The notes below the pieces were generated by a model that searched no databases, was not told the DNA's origin, and saw only the letters and a list, made by a program, of their open reading frames with translations. Positions 9,781 to 19,386 of a stretch of DNA of 37,740 nucleotides are shown here, one piece after another (positions within the stretch are counted from its first letter, which is position 1; each line of letters opens with the position of its first letter). The DNA comes from an uncultured Bacteroidota bacterium (lineage in GTDB: Bacteria > Bacteroidota > Bacteroidia > B-17B0 > Aurantibacillaceae): contig CALMMX010000056.1 of the NCBI GenBank assembly GCA_937868545.1, positions 1 through 37,740 of the forward strand, read 5' to 3'. A program made the translations under genes and the position numbers.

Positions 9781-11070
9781 ATGTCTGAAATAAACAAAGA
9801 CCAACAAATTGAAAGCCTAGAAGAAAAAGTATCGCATTTGAGTAGAATGCTTGTTAAATCGTTTGGATATGCAGATCAAGATCCGGATACTTTTTTACAA
9901 AATGCAAGAAGAACTACCGAAGCAATTTGTCGTTTTATTTATACAAAAGAACTTGGTGAACCTAAAAGCAAAATGATGCTTAATGATTATGGAAGAGAAC
10001 TCTTACATAAAAAATTAATTCCAGATAAAATAGGAATACTCATTGGTACCATTCAAACCTATGGAAACTATGCCGCACATGCTCAAGATGATTTAAGTGA
10101 AGCAACCCGCGAATGGATTGCTCCATGCCAAACTGCTTTAGCAAGTTTAACAAATTGGTTTTTTTTAGAATACTTAAAAGGACATGTACCTAACGAATTG
10201 GTAACTCCAGTGCAGAGTTATGCCGAAAGCAGCACAACAAAAAATTATTCGCAAACAATTGCACCAACTTCTAAAAAATCTTCGTTACCCAAAATTGTAA
10301 TTGCAGTATTAGCTCTATTAATTGTTGCTTTTGGAACCTATTATTTTGCAACAAAAAACACTACTAATAATTTAGAAGTAAAAGATGAAGTGAAAACAGC
10401 TAACGAAGATGTAGTTAAACAACAAGAGAATATTGTTTCGGATTTAAACGCTGTAACACCAAATGCCAATGCTAAGCGCATTGCAGTTTTATATTTTGAT
10501 AGTGGTTCTGATAATGCTGAATTAACAAGGCTTAAAAAAGGATTAGCAGATATGATCATTTCCGATTTATCAAAAATAAATATGCTTAATGTAATTGAGC
10601 GAGCTCGTTTAGAAGAAATTTTAAAAGAACAAAAATTAAATAATTCAAAAGAATTTGACCCTGCTACAGCCAGTAAAGTTGGTAAACTATTAGGCGTGCA
10701 ATACATTTTAACCGGTTCGTTTTTTGATTTAATGGGTAGCATGAGAATGGATGCAAGGATTATAGATGTAGAAACAGGAAAAATAATAAAAAGTGAAGGG
10801 ATAGATGGCGCAACAAATACATTTTTTGATTTAGAAAAAAAATTGGTTGTAAAAATTGCCAGTGGATTAAATGTAGAATTAGCAGATGATAAAAACACAA
10901 AGGTTAATTCTTTAACTTACGAAACATCATTAATGTACTCTGACGCACTTGATAAAATGGACAAAGGAGAAAAAGACAAAGCTATAGATTTGCTAAAAAA
11001 AGTTTTACAAAAAAATCCTGATTTTACACCTGCACAAAATGCTCTTAATAAATTAACTGCTAAAGTATAA
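9781..11070 (+). CDS. DUF4145/HEPN-like - TM - CsgG-like - TPR protein
   Basis: A 429-residue protein with no signal peptide. Residues about 10-140 are helical and resemble the DUF4145/HEPN-like region (NARRTTEAICRFIY, LIPDKIGILIGTIQTYGN, then AAHAQDD with the conserved-looking N and H). This part should be cytoplasmic. A linker leads to one membrane helix at about 170-190. Residues about 234-365 resemble the CsgG/FlgO-type fold (RIAVLYFDSGSDN, LSKINMLNVIERARLEEIL, YILTGSFFDL, MDARIIDVETGKI), placed outside the inner membrane. The C-terminus has one TPR-like repeat (about 378-425). The next gene begins on the last base of this stop codon, so the two are probably co-translated. Such a domain fusion suggests transmembrane signalling, but no biochemical role can be assigned. 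Confidence 0.8.
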   Translation: MSEINKDQQIESLEEKVSHLSRMLVKSFGYADQDPDTFLQNARRTTEAICRFIYTKELGEPKSKMMLNDYGRELLHKKLIPDKIGILIGTIQTYGNYAAHAQDDLSEATREWIAPCQTALASLTNWFFLEYLKGHVPNELVTPVQSYAESSTTKNYSQTIAPTSKKSSLPKIVIAVLALLIVAFGTYYFATKNTTNNLEVKDEVKTANEDVVKQQENIVSDLNAVTPNANAKRIAVLYFDSGSDNAELTRLKKGLADMIISDLSKINMLNVIERARLEEILKEQKLNNSKEFDPATASKVGKLLGVQYILTGSFFDLMGSMRMDARIIDVETGKIIKSEGIDGATNTFFDLEKKLVVKIASGLNVELADDKNTKVNSLTYETSLMYSDALDKMDKGEKDKAIDLLKKVLQKNPDFTPAQNALNKLTAKV

Positions 11071-13154
11071 TGAAATCTAAACTGTTTTTAATTGTTTGTT
11101 TGCTTTGGGCTTTTATTTCTCAAGCTAAAACAATTGCTATTTCATATTTTGATAATTCTTCGGGAGACGCGAAGTACAACGCCTTGTCAAAGGGTATATC
11201 AGATATGCTAATAACAGATTTATCAAAAGTAAAAGGTGTAACTATTGTTGAAAGAGAAAAACTAGAAAAATTATTGCAAGAAATTAAATTAGGGCAGTCT
11301 AAATATTTCGACCAAACAACTGCGGTAAAACTAGGAAAAGGCTTAGGTGCTCAAAATATTTTAACCGGTTCGTTTTATATTTTAGATAATATTATTCGAT
11401 TAGATGCCCGTTTAATAGATGTACAAACAGGAGGTGTAATTTTTGCTGAACAAGTTAGTGGCAATAAAAACAATTTTTTTTCCTTACATCAGCAACTTGC
11501 CAATTTACTAGCTAAAAGTATAAACATACCATATAGTCCAGATTTAAGTGGGCTCTACAAAACTAATGAACAAGTGTCTATAAACGAAGTTGTAAATTAC
11601 TCAAATGCTATTGAACTTCAGGATGTAGGTATGGATCTTGAAGCAAAATTGTTACTTGAAAAAACGGTTAAATCAAATCCAAAATTTCAATTTGCAAAAT
11701 ATAAATTAGATGAGATTAAAGATTTAATTAAAAAAATTGAAGCTGAACGTGAAAAATTAATTTTAGAAGAACTCAAAAATACTATTAATACCATTGATGC
11801 ATCTAACGAAAAATTTGGAATGCAACTTACAAATGTTTGGACAACTTTGGTTTCTTCCTATAAATTTAATCAATTACTTTCTTTTAATAATTCAATTAGG
11901 AAAATGAAAGTTGATGATAAAAAGAAAATTTATGGAGAAGCATCGCCCTATACACTTGGAGAAATGCTTTCCTTTTATGATTGCTATGCATTTGATGCTT
12001 TAAAAAAATACGATTTAGTAATTGATGAAGGTAAATCATTTATTACTAAATATCCTACAAGCATGTATTTTCAAAGTGTAAAAATGTATCTAGAAAAAGC
12101 AATTAAAGAAATAGAATGGCGAGAAAATGCTAAAAAAGGATTAGATAATAAGCTTGCGGCAGAATCACTGGATGCATATGTTAATTACTTAAATAATTTA
12201 GAATGGAAAACGAACCTTCAATTTGTAAACACTAAAGAATATCAAAATTATGCTCAAATTTATAAAACTCAAGTTTTAAATACAAACAAAGAAACTATTG
12301 CTACATGGGATGAAAGTAGCAAGTTTAATGAGTTTACTAATTTTTTTGAAATTGCTCAAAACTATAACGACATTAAAATGATGGAGGATATCGTTTCAAC
12401 TTCCAAAAATTTATTTACCGATCCCGACGACCAAGAAAAAGTTTATTCATTAGAAAACAAACTAGAAGATTTTAAAACAAAAACCATTGAAAATGAAACT
12501 AAAATAAAAGAACTAGAATCTATAGCAAAAAAAGGTTCAAAGCATGAAATGGAAAATGTAATACATTGGTTATTTAGCAATGAACAATACAATAGACCTG
12601 ATTTGCTTTTAGAGATTTGTGATAAATACTTGAAAACAGGTAAACCTACCACCGAAAAAGAAGTTGATGAAAACCTTCATGCTTGGGATGGATTTATTAT
12701 GTATACTGGCAAATTAAAAAATATTGAAGACGCTAACAAAGCCTTTGAAAACTTAAAAAGCAAAGCCGATGATTATAAAGCTTTTCAAAAAGATTATGAT
12801 AAAAAAGTAAGAGAAATTAATAAAGATTTCAGAAGCCTGCAAAATGACTATACGAGTTATTTAAAGAATTTAAAACACAAAGATCCAATGTGCAATGTGC
12901 TAGAAAATTATGCATCAACGTACAACGAAAATCATCAATATATAGACGAAGTTTATACTCGGAAACAAATTTTAGAATTATATAAATTAGATGATGACAA
13001 AAAATCGTTACAACTATTTTTATTAATGATGAGTTATTACAACCTAGGAAACTTTGATAATGTAAGAAAAACGGCCACACTTTATAACGAATTATATCCA
13101 ACTGGTTCTTATGCTGAATCCGTAAAATCTATTGTTGATTTTTTACCAAAATAA
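11070..13154 (+). CDS. Exported CsgG-like protein with long helical C-terminus
   Basis: A 694-residue protein with a signal peptide (KLFLIVCLLWAFISQAK). A CsgG-like domain at about 20-160 closely parallels that of the preceding gene (IAISYFDNSSGD, DLSKVKGVTIVEREKLEKLL, NILTGSFYILDNIIRLDARLIDV less its ends). The remaining 530 residues are largely charged helices with TPR-like and coiled-coil character (for example 215-240 and 440-480). There is no lipobox, so it should be soluble in the periplasm or surface-associated rather than a classical CsgG pore lipoprotein. It shares the A of TAATG with the upstream stop, and the next gene starts 3 bp after its own stop. The likely role is partner of the upstream membrane protein; function unknown. 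Confidence 0.8.
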   Translation: MKSKLFLIVCLLWAFISQAKTIAISYFDNSSGDAKYNALSKGISDMLITDLSKVKGVTIVEREKLEKLLQEIKLGQSKYFDQTTAVKLGKGLGAQNILTGSFYILDNIIRLDARLIDVQTGGVIFAEQVSGNKNNFFSLHQQLANLLAKSINIPYSPDLSGLYKTNEQVSINEVVNYSNAIELQDVGMDLEAKLLLEKTVKSNPKFQFAKYKLDEIKDLIKKIEAEREKLILEELKNTINTIDASNEKFGMQLTNVWTTLVSSYKFNQLLSFNNSIRKMKVDDKKKIYGEASPYTLGEMLSFYDCYAFDALKKYDLVIDEGKSFITKYPTSMYFQSVKMYLEKAIKEIEWRENAKKGLDNKLAAESLDAYVNYLNNLEWKTNLQFVNTKEYQNYAQIYKTQVLNTNKETIATWDESSKFNEFTNFFEIAQNYNDIKMMEDIVSTSKNLFTDPDDQEKVYSLENKLEDFKTKTIENETKIKELESIAKKGSKHEMENVIHWLFSNEQYNRPDLLLEICDKYLKTGKPTTEKEVDENLHAWDGFIMYTGKLKNIEDANKAFENLKSKADDYKAFQKDYDKKVREINKDFRSLQNDYTSYLKNLKHKDPMCNVLENYASTYNENHQYIDEVYTRKQILELYKLDDDKKSLQLFLLMMSYYNLGNFDNVRKTATLYNELYPTGSYAESVKSIVDFLPK

Positions 13155-13157
13155 TTT

Positions 13158-15062
13158 ATGGACACTAGTACTCATAACCATTCATTAAACACACAAAACA
13201 GTAAAGCATGGAGCCTACGTTATTCTGATTCCTCAACAGCTCTAAAAATTGCCGAAGAAGTTAAAAACGCAGCTATTGAAACCAATTTGTTAGAATATCA
13301 TTTTGCGCAATTAACTATAGCGCAATTAATTTTTTGGAAATCAAGTTCAAGCGAACAATTTATTACAGTTTCAGAAGCATTACATTTTTTTACAACAGAA
13401 AATAATGCCTTAGGAATATCAAGGGCTAATTTAATAAGTGCATCCATGCACGACCAATTTGGACAATATGAAAAAGCAATGGCTCATGCTTTAAACGCTG
13501 TAAAAACAGGCGAATTAGCAGGGGATGAATTAAATAAATCTGATTGTTACACATTATTAGGCCAAGTTTATTCACGCATTAATGATTACCAAAAGGCAAT
13601 TTTAAATTTAGAAAAAGGGTTAGTAATTCGTAACCTATTAAATGATAATAAAGCTTCTGCATCTTCTTTAAATTTAATTGCAAGAAACTATGTATTAAGC
13701 AAAAAATATGAAGAAGCTTTTTCGTTCTATAATCAAAGCCTTGAACTGAGAGAGAAAACCAATGATGTTGATGGTATTCCTTGGACCTATTTGGGATTAG
13801 CCAGTTTGTTTCTAGAAAAAAAAGAGTTTCACAAATCATTAGAATATTATAAAAAAGCCGAAAGTTCTAATTTAAAAAGCGAAAAACGTTTTGAATTAGT
13901 TTGTTTAATAGGAATTAGTAAAGTTCTTCTGTTTTTAAGTGAGTATAATAACGCCATAGCTTGTTTAACCGAAGCACTGTTAATTGCAGAAACTCTTCAC
14001 ATAGTTTCACTAAAAAGCGAGGCGCATGAATTACTATCTGAATGTTATGAAAAAACTAATGATTTATCAAAATCGCTTTTTCATTTTAAACAATATAATT
14101 TACTTCGCCAAGAAATATTAAGTAATGATAAGGTAAACACATTAAAAAATCAGCAAATTGCTTTTTCGGTTGAACACGCTGAAAAGGAAGCAGAAATTAA
14201 TCGCCTTAAAAATGTAGAGTTAAAAAATGCATTTGACAAAATAGAACTACAACATCATGAACTAGAAGAAAAAAATAAAGAAATTACAGATAGTATCAAT
14301 TATGCCAAACGTATTCAGTCATCATACATGGCAAGCGAAAACGAATTAAGTAATTATTTATCGGACTATTTTGTAATTTTTAAACCCAAAGATATTGTTA
14401 GTGGTGATTTTTATTGGGCAAATTACCACAATGACAGTTTCTATTTATGCACGGCTGATAGCACGGGTCATGGTATTCCTGGTGCTTTTATGAGTTTGCT
14501 AAACATTTCACTTTTAAACGAGGCTTTGTTTAGCAGAAATTTTCATAATCCAAGCGACATATTAAATTTTGTTCGAAAAATACTCATTCAAGGATTAAAA
14601 TCTGATGACTGTGGTCAAGGAGGAAAAGATGGAATGGATTGTAGTTTAATTAGATTTGATTTTACTAAAAACATATTGAGCTATTCTGCAGCAAATAATC
14701 CAATATGGATTTTAAGGAAAACAAGTGTTGAAGAACTCAATACTCATGATTACGAATTAATAGAACTTAAGCCAGATAAAATGCCTGTTGGGAAACATGA
14801 TAAACAAGATGTATCTTTCTCTCAACATGAGTTTAAATTACAAAAAGGCGATAGAGTTTATACAATTACCGATGGATTTGCCGACCAATTTGGAGGACCA
14901 AATGGCAAAAAATTTATGAGTAAATACTTAAAAGAGTTACTCCAAAATAATACCCATTTACCAATGCTAGAGCAAAAACAAATTGTAGATACTGCTTTTG
15001 AAAAATGGAAAGGCAACTTAGAGCAAGTAGATGATGTGTGTGTAATTGGATTGGCGATTTAA
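13158..15062 (+). CDS. Cytosolic TPR - SpoIIE/PP2C phosphatase
   Basis: A 634-residue soluble protein: no signal peptide and no membrane helix. Residues about 15-325 are TPR repeats (for example GQVYSRINDYQKAILNLEKG and YLGLASLFLEKKEFHKSLEY). A coiled coil (about 335-380) ends in the shared DSINYAKRIQ, and the SpoIIE-type phosphatase fills about 390-634. Metal-ligand patches are present: VSGDFYW, ADSTGHGIPG (Asp 434), DGMDCS and ITDGFADQFGG. It starts 3 bp after the CsgG-like gene and is the last of the cluster. With the first phosphatase it forms an inside/outside pair of TPR-regulated phosphatases. The C-terminus WKGNLEQVDDVCVIG matches its two paralogues. Confidence 0.88.
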   Translation: MDTSTHNHSLNTQNSKAWSLRYSDSSTALKIAEEVKNAAIETNLLEYHFAQLTIAQLIFWKSSSSEQFITVSEALHFFTTENNALGISRANLISASMHDQFGQYEKAMAHALNAVKTGELAGDELNKSDCYTLLGQVYSRINDYQKAILNLEKGLVIRNLLNDNKASASSLNLIARNYVLSKKYEEAFSFYNQSLELREKTNDVDGIPWTYLGLASLFLEKKEFHKSLEYYKKAESSNLKSEKRFELVCLIGISKVLLFLSEYNNAIACLTEALLIAETLHIVSLKSEAHELLSECYEKTNDLSKSLFHFKQYNLLRQEILSNDKVNTLKNQQIAFSVEHAEKEAEINRLKNVELKNAFDKIELQHHELEEKNKEITDSINYAKRIQSSYMASENELSNYLSDYFVIFKPKDIVSGDFYWANYHNDSFYLCTADSTGHGIPGAFMSLLNISLLNEALFSRNFHNPSDILNFVRKILIQGLKSDDCGQGGKDGMDCSLIRFDFTKNILSYSAANNPIWILRKTSVEELNTHDYELIELKPDKMPVGKHDKQDVSFSQHEFKLQKGDRVYTITDGFADQFGGPNGKKFMSKYLKELLQNNTHLPMLEQKQIVDTAFEKWKGNLEQVDDVCVIGLAI

Positions 15063-15094
15063 AAATTTAGATTAAGTTTTATATAAATTTAAAA

Positions 15095-16609
15095 ATGATT
15101 AAAGTTAAACTTCACTATAAATTAATAATCTTTGGGGTTTTGTTTATATCAAACTTGTATGCTCAAAAACCTCTGATTCAAAACATAACTGTAGCTCATA
15201 CCGACTCATCCTTATATCTATTAAATACTATTAGTGATTCATTGGGGTGGGATATGGAAATTGAAAAAAGAAATTTATTTAATAAAGCAAGTGATTTTAG
15301 TGTTAAACTTAACATAAATAAACTTTATAATGGGAAGTTCAACCCTCATGAATTTAATTATCAGATTCATCAATGCAAAAATAATATTGTTTTAATATTT
15401 TACAGTAACATTGGAAATAACAAAATAGCTATTGGTAAATTAATCTCATATAGTGGAAACGTATCAGAGGCTTTTGTTCTTGATAAAACAGAAAATATAA
15501 ACAACACTATTTCAAAATCTTTATACTATAGTACTTTAACGTCAATGGGTGACATCTTATTAACAGTAAGAAAAACTTTTTTTAGTGGTTTTCAGCGAGA
15601 TAAATGCATTTTATATGATGATATTTTTAATAAAATATGGGGTTACGACTTTCCAAAAATAAATACTCAAACAGATTTAAACATTATTTCTGATGTTGAC
15701 TTAAATAAAAATTTAATTTATTTTATTGCAAACTATGAAAAAGACTTGTTTTTCGAAACATCTCCAAATATGGATAGTATTACAAAAATAAAAATAGGAT
15801 TTTCTAAATACGATATAAAAGTTAGAAGAGATAGCCTAGAAATATTTTTAGTTTCTCCTACTTTAAATAAAATTAATAGAACAAAAGTGTACTATCCATT
15901 TGGCCCTCTACCTATATTAAAAGGTTTAACAAATAGTAACATCTTACTTTATAACATTGTAGACATTGATGACGAAAAATTTATTTTACCTGCAAAAAAA
16001 GGATATTACTTAAAAAGAATCGATTTAAATATAAACTCAGTTGAATTAGATACATTTGTAGTTTTATCCGAAGAAATACAAAAAGCACTAACCTACACTT
16101 TTGAAGGACAAACAAATAGACCAACAAATAAATACTTTAGGCTAATTTTTGAAAAAATATTTGACGGAAATCTTTATACCACATATGAACATGGTTTTAT
16201 AGATTTAAAGTTTGAGATTATAATTACAAAATATAACATTAACGACAACAAGTTAAATTGGGTAAAGTTTATTCCAAAAAAAACAGATTTCAGCTCAATT
16301 AATACAAACGCTTTAACATTTAGTTATTACAACAAAAAATTCAACATTACTTATTTTGAAAATAAAAAAAATCAAAATAAAGAGTATGAATTTAGAAACT
16401 ATAAAACCTGTAATAATATTGAAAACTCAAACTACATATACTACACAATCGACAACAACGGCAACGAAAATAAATCCATTATAAACCTTAATGATTTAAA
16501 TTATCTATTTCCTTGGCATTCGGATAAAAATCTAAACAACACTAAATCATTTGGTTTCTTCGGCAGAAATTATTTTAATTACTCAATAATAAATAGAACT
16601 AATAAATAA
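15095..16609 (+). CDS. Exported protein of unknown function
   Basis: A 504-residue protein with a clear signal peptide (LIIFGVLFISNLYAQ, cleavage near residue 24). The rest is a long, Asn/Lys/Ile-rich, beta-strand-like chain with no membrane helix, no recognisable domain and no T9SS sorting tail. The spacing of short aromatic-rich strands could fit a beta-propeller, but this is a guess. It follows the phosphatase cluster by 32 bp and may be co-transcribed, which would make it a candidate extracytoplasmic output or sensor. The family is not recognised. Confidence 0.7.
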   Translation: MIKVKLHYKLIIFGVLFISNLYAQKPLIQNITVAHTDSSLYLLNTISDSLGWDMEIEKRNLFNKASDFSVKLNINKLYNGKFNPHEFNYQIHQCKNNIVLIFYSNIGNNKIAIGKLISYSGNVSEAFVLDKTENINNTISKSLYYSTLTSMGDILLTVRKTFFSGFQRDKCILYDDIFNKIWGYDFPKINTQTDLNIISDVDLNKNLIYFIANYEKDLFFETSPNMDSITKIKIGFSKYDIKVRRDSLEIFLVSPTLNKINRTKVYYPFGPLPILKGLTNSNILLYNIVDIDDEKFILPAKKGYYLKRIDLNINSVELDTFVVLSEEIQKALTYTFEGQTNRPTNKYFRLIFEKIFDGNLYTTYEHGFIDLKFEIIITKYNINDNKLNWVKFIPKKTDFSSINTNALTFSYYNKKFNITYFENKKNQNKEYEFRNYKTCNNIENSNYIYYTIDNNGNENKSIINLNDLNYLFPWHSDKNLNNTKSFGFFGRNYFNYSIINRTNK

Positions 16610-16743
16610 ATACCTGATATAAAAAAAACACCTTACATTTATTTTACCTCCATAAAATCTTTTTCTTAGCACTACAATTTTCTGAAAAAGAAAGCGAACA
16701 ATTCTGTAATTTTTTTGTAAATTAGTGCTTTGATTTTAATCAT

Positions 16744-18600
16744 ATGAAATTATTTGCATGTATTATTTTTTTATTTGTAGCGAATTTTTGTAATTCTCAA
16801 ATTACATTAAACGCATATGCAAAAGTAACAGCTATCAATTCAGGTGCTATTACGCTTACTATAACCAATGTAAATGAGGCAAGTCATACTTTTACAGTAG
16901 GTGGAGAGGTAATAGTAATGCAAATGCAAGATGATTGTATAGGCACAAACACAACAAGTACCTCTTCTTTTGGAAATCTTGCAACTATTGCTAATGCAGG
17001 AAATTACGAACTTCGAAAAATAGCTTCTCGTTTGCCAGCTACTGGAACTCCTACATCAATCACTTTAGATTTTGCATTAACAAGTGGTTATTCGTTTGGA
17101 TCAAACTCTTCGGTGCAATTAATAAGCTTTAGAGATTTAGGAATTAATTATACAACCACTTCAAATATTACTGGTTTGGCATGGGATGGCAATGTAGGTG
17201 GTATAATTGCTTTACAAGTAACAAACACTTTAACTTTAAATCATAGTATTTCGGCAGATGGTATTGGTTTTAGAGGCGGCGCGGTTTCATCAAATGCAGA
17301 TGAAGCTTGTAATAATACGTTTTACACAGGTAATGATGCAAACAAAGGCTTTAAGGGTGAAGGTATTTATAAATCTACCAACTCTACATTTCTTAATGGA
17401 TTGGCAAAAATAATAACTGGAGGAGGAGGCGGAAGCCAAAACAACGCTGGTGGCGGTGGCGGTGGCAATTACACAAGTGGCGGAAATGGTGGTCTTGGTT
17501 GGACGTGTAGTGCTGCAAACTCAGGTAAAGGTTTTGGTGGTATTTCCCTTTCTAGTTTTATGCCAAGCCGACTATTTATGGGCTCAGGAGGCGGCGGTGG
17601 TCAACAAAACAATGGTGTTGGAACCAGTGGTGGTAGAGGTGGTGGAATTATTTTTATAAAAGCAAATACTCTTCGAACGAATACTGTTTGTACATCTGCA
17701 ATTAATATAACTGCAAACGGACAAAGTATTGCTTGGGCAGGAAACGACGGCGGTGGCGGTGGCGGTGCGGCAGGTTGTATTCAAATGCAAATAGTAAACT
17801 TTTCAATATCATCCACTTGTACTTTAGCTGTAAATGCTAATGGTGGAACTGGCGGATCTGTTAATTCGGCTGCTCATGGCGGCGGCGGTGGTGGTGGCCA
17901 AGGTGTTATTGTTTATTCGGCATCACAACCAACAACTAATGTATTGAGCACAACTACTAATGGTTTAGCAGGTTGGGATAATACTGATGGATCGGTTATT
18001 ACAGGTACATCAGGGGGTGGATCAAATAATTCAGGAATTTTTTCATCAACGCCATCTCCGCTTCCAGTAGAATTAGTTAATTTCTATGGAGACTGTGATA
18101 ATAATTTTCATTTATTTACTTTAAAATGGGAAACTCTCTCAGAAACAAACAACGACCTTTTTATTTTAGAAAAAAGTAAAGATGGCCTTAAATGGAGTCA
18201 ACTAACTCAAATCAAAGGCTCTGGTAACTCAAGCTCCTTAAAAATGTACCAATTTACTGATACGGAAATTTCTGAATCAATTGTTTATTACAGACTAAAA
18301 CAAGTGGATTTTGATAAAACTGTAAAAACGTATAATTCTGTTGTTTATAATGATAAATGTTTACTAAAAGTAAACAGTCTTAATTTTTTTCCTAACCCTA
18401 GTGGTTCTGAAATAACAGTTTCAAATTACTTAAATTATACTGCTTATTCAATTTATAACAACCTTGGTCAGTTGGTAAAACAAGATACAAGTGTGCCAGA
18501 AAAAATTCAAATTAATGAATTATCCAATGGGTCATATTACATTCAGTTTACCGATAAACAATCTGTAATATACTCCAAACAGCTTATTATCGAAAGATAA
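16744..18600 (+). CDS. Glycine-rich secreted protein with T9SS sorting domain
   Basis: A 618-residue protein with a signal peptide (LFACIIFLFVANFCNSQ). Residues about 20-215 form a beta-rich N-terminal region. Residues about 220-430 are glycine-rich with runs such as GGGGG and repeated GG-N-GG turns, like other bacterial surface glycine-rich domains. A linker PLPVELVNF (about 440) leads to a beta-sandwich often found before sorting tails. Residues about 547-618 are a type A T9SS sorting domain (FFPNPSGSEITVSN, IYNNLGQLV, LSNGSYYIQF, ending KQLIIER). It should be exported to the cell surface or medium by type IX secretion. The exact role is unknown, likely adhesion or matrix. It stands alone, with a possible terminator at 18603-18655. 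Confidence 0.88.
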   Translation: MKLFACIIFLFVANFCNSQITLNAYAKVTAINSGAITLTITNVNEASHTFTVGGEVIVMQMQDDCIGTNTTSTSSFGNLATIANAGNYELRKIASRLPATGTPTSITLDFALTSGYSFGSNSSVQLISFRDLGINYTTTSNITGLAWDGNVGGIIALQVTNTLTLNHSISADGIGFRGGAVSSNADEACNNTFYTGNDANKGFKGEGIYKSTNSTFLNGLAKIITGGGGGSQNNAGGGGGGNYTSGGNGGLGWTCSAANSGKGFGGISLSSFMPSRLFMGSGGGGGQQNNGVGTSGGRGGGIIFIKANTLRTNTVCTSAINITANGQSIAWAGNDGGGGGGAAGCIQMQIVNFSISSTCTLAVNANGGTGGSVNSAAHGGGGGGGQGVIVYSASQPTTNVLSTTTNGLAGWDNTDGSVITGTSGGGSNNSGIFSSTPSPLPVELVNFYGDCDNNFHLFTLKWETLSETNNDLFILEKSKDGLKWSQLTQIKGSGNSSSLKMYQFTDTEISESIVYYRLKQVDFDKTVKTYNSVVYNDKCLLKVNSLNFFPNPSGSEITVSNYLNYTAYSIYNNLGQLVKQDTSVPEKIQINELSNGSYYIQFTDKQSVIYSKQLIIER

Positions 18601-18602
18601 TT

Positions 18603-18655
18603 ACTGTATATTAATCGTAGCCCTTTAAATCAATTTGTATTATTAATACAGTTTT
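18603..18655 (+). terminator. Possible terminator after the glycine-rich T9SS gene
   Basis: ACTGTATATTAAT (18603-18615) can pair with ATTAATACAGT (18642-18652), leaving a 2-nt bulge and a 26-nt loop, followed by TTTT. The stem is AT-rich and the loop is long, so the assignment is weak. Confidence 0.35.
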
Positions 18656-18700
18656 AAAAGTGTAACTATTTCACTAAATTCGTTATGTTTAAAAACAAGT

Positions 18701-19303
18701 ATGAAAACAATTCTACTATCATTATTTTTTATATATTTTGCCTTTAATGGTATTTCTCAAACAATTAACTATAAAAAAGCAGATAGCATTGCTTTGAATT
18801 TTCAAAAAAACAAATAATATTTTTATCAAGAAACTGCTCAAGAACTTACTGAATCATTAACAACTGAAACAGAAAAATGCAGGGCAATTTTTAGATGGAT
18901 AACAAATAATATAAAATACGACTTTGATGTTTTAAAAGACTACAAAAAAGATTGTGAAGATCCCATGATAGTTTATAAAAGAAAAAAAGCTGTGTGTGGC
19001 GGATTTTCATCTTTGTTTAAAGCCATGTGTGATGAAGCAAAAATTAAATGCATATACATTACAGGGCAAGCTGGCTGTACAGATAACTGTTGGCATGCTT
19101 GGAATATTGTTAAACTTGATGGTGTTTGGTATTCAATGGACATTACATGGGCTTCGAGCCAAATTAGTGGCCTAGTAAGAAACACAAAATACACAAAGCA
19201 ATTTGATGAATCTTATTGGATGGCAGATTATAAACTCATGGCGAAAGACCATTGGACAGATGATAGTTATTGGCAAGAATACATTGTTCCAAGCTCAAAA
19301 TAA
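18701..19303 (+). pseudogene. Transglutaminase-like exported protein, interrupted by an in-frame stop
   Basis: An ATG at 18701 opens a frame with a signal peptide (TILLSLFFIYFAFNGISQ) that continues for 38 codons to TAA at 18815-18817. It then resumes in the same frame to the stop at 19303. After the stop, the frame encodes the first helix of a transglutaminase-like fold (CRAIFRWITNNIKYDF), then the catalytic-type Cys (AVCGGFSSL, codon 99), His (CWHAWNIV) and Asp (YSMDITWAS). A protein begun at the next ATG (18965) would lack both export signal and first helix. The intact triad suggests recent inactivation, a sequencing error, or readthrough. The expected product would be a secreted cysteine-protease-like or cross-linking enzyme of about 200 residues. 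Confidence 0.8.
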
Positions 19304-19335
19304 TCATTATTTAATCCATTAAAAAGTAGCATTTT

Positions 19336-19359
19336 AAGGCATTTTTTGCCCTTTTTTTT
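19336..19359 (+). terminator. Probable terminator upstream of gmd
   Basis: AAGGCA (19336-19341) pairs with TGCC-TT (19347-19353, one bulged C), followed by a T-run to 19359. It separates the broken transglutaminase gene from gmd. The stem is short, so confidence is moderate. Confidence 0.45.
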
Positions 19360-19386
19360 GTAATATTGCTAATCTATAACAATATT

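Noticed and set aside
17420-17920. G-rich direct repeats such as GGCGGTGGC, considered as a repeat array.
   Set aside because: They are glycine codons in a long intact frame with a signal peptide and T9SS tail, with no constant spacer length.
18660-18690. TGTAAC followed by CGTTATG before the transglutaminase-like gene, as a second ECF promoter.
   Set aside because: The spacer is only 14 nt and the -10 part is CGTT rather than CGTC.
18965-19303. A separate 112-residue gene from the ATG at 18965.
   Set aside because: It would start inside the transglutaminase-like fold and lack the first helix and export signal; the same frame continues upstream across one TAA, so it is the 3' part of a broken gene.
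19366-19386. TTG start 21 bp upstream for gmd.
   Set aside because: It adds MLIYNNI before the family-typical MSKVALITG start and overlaps the terminator-proximal leader.
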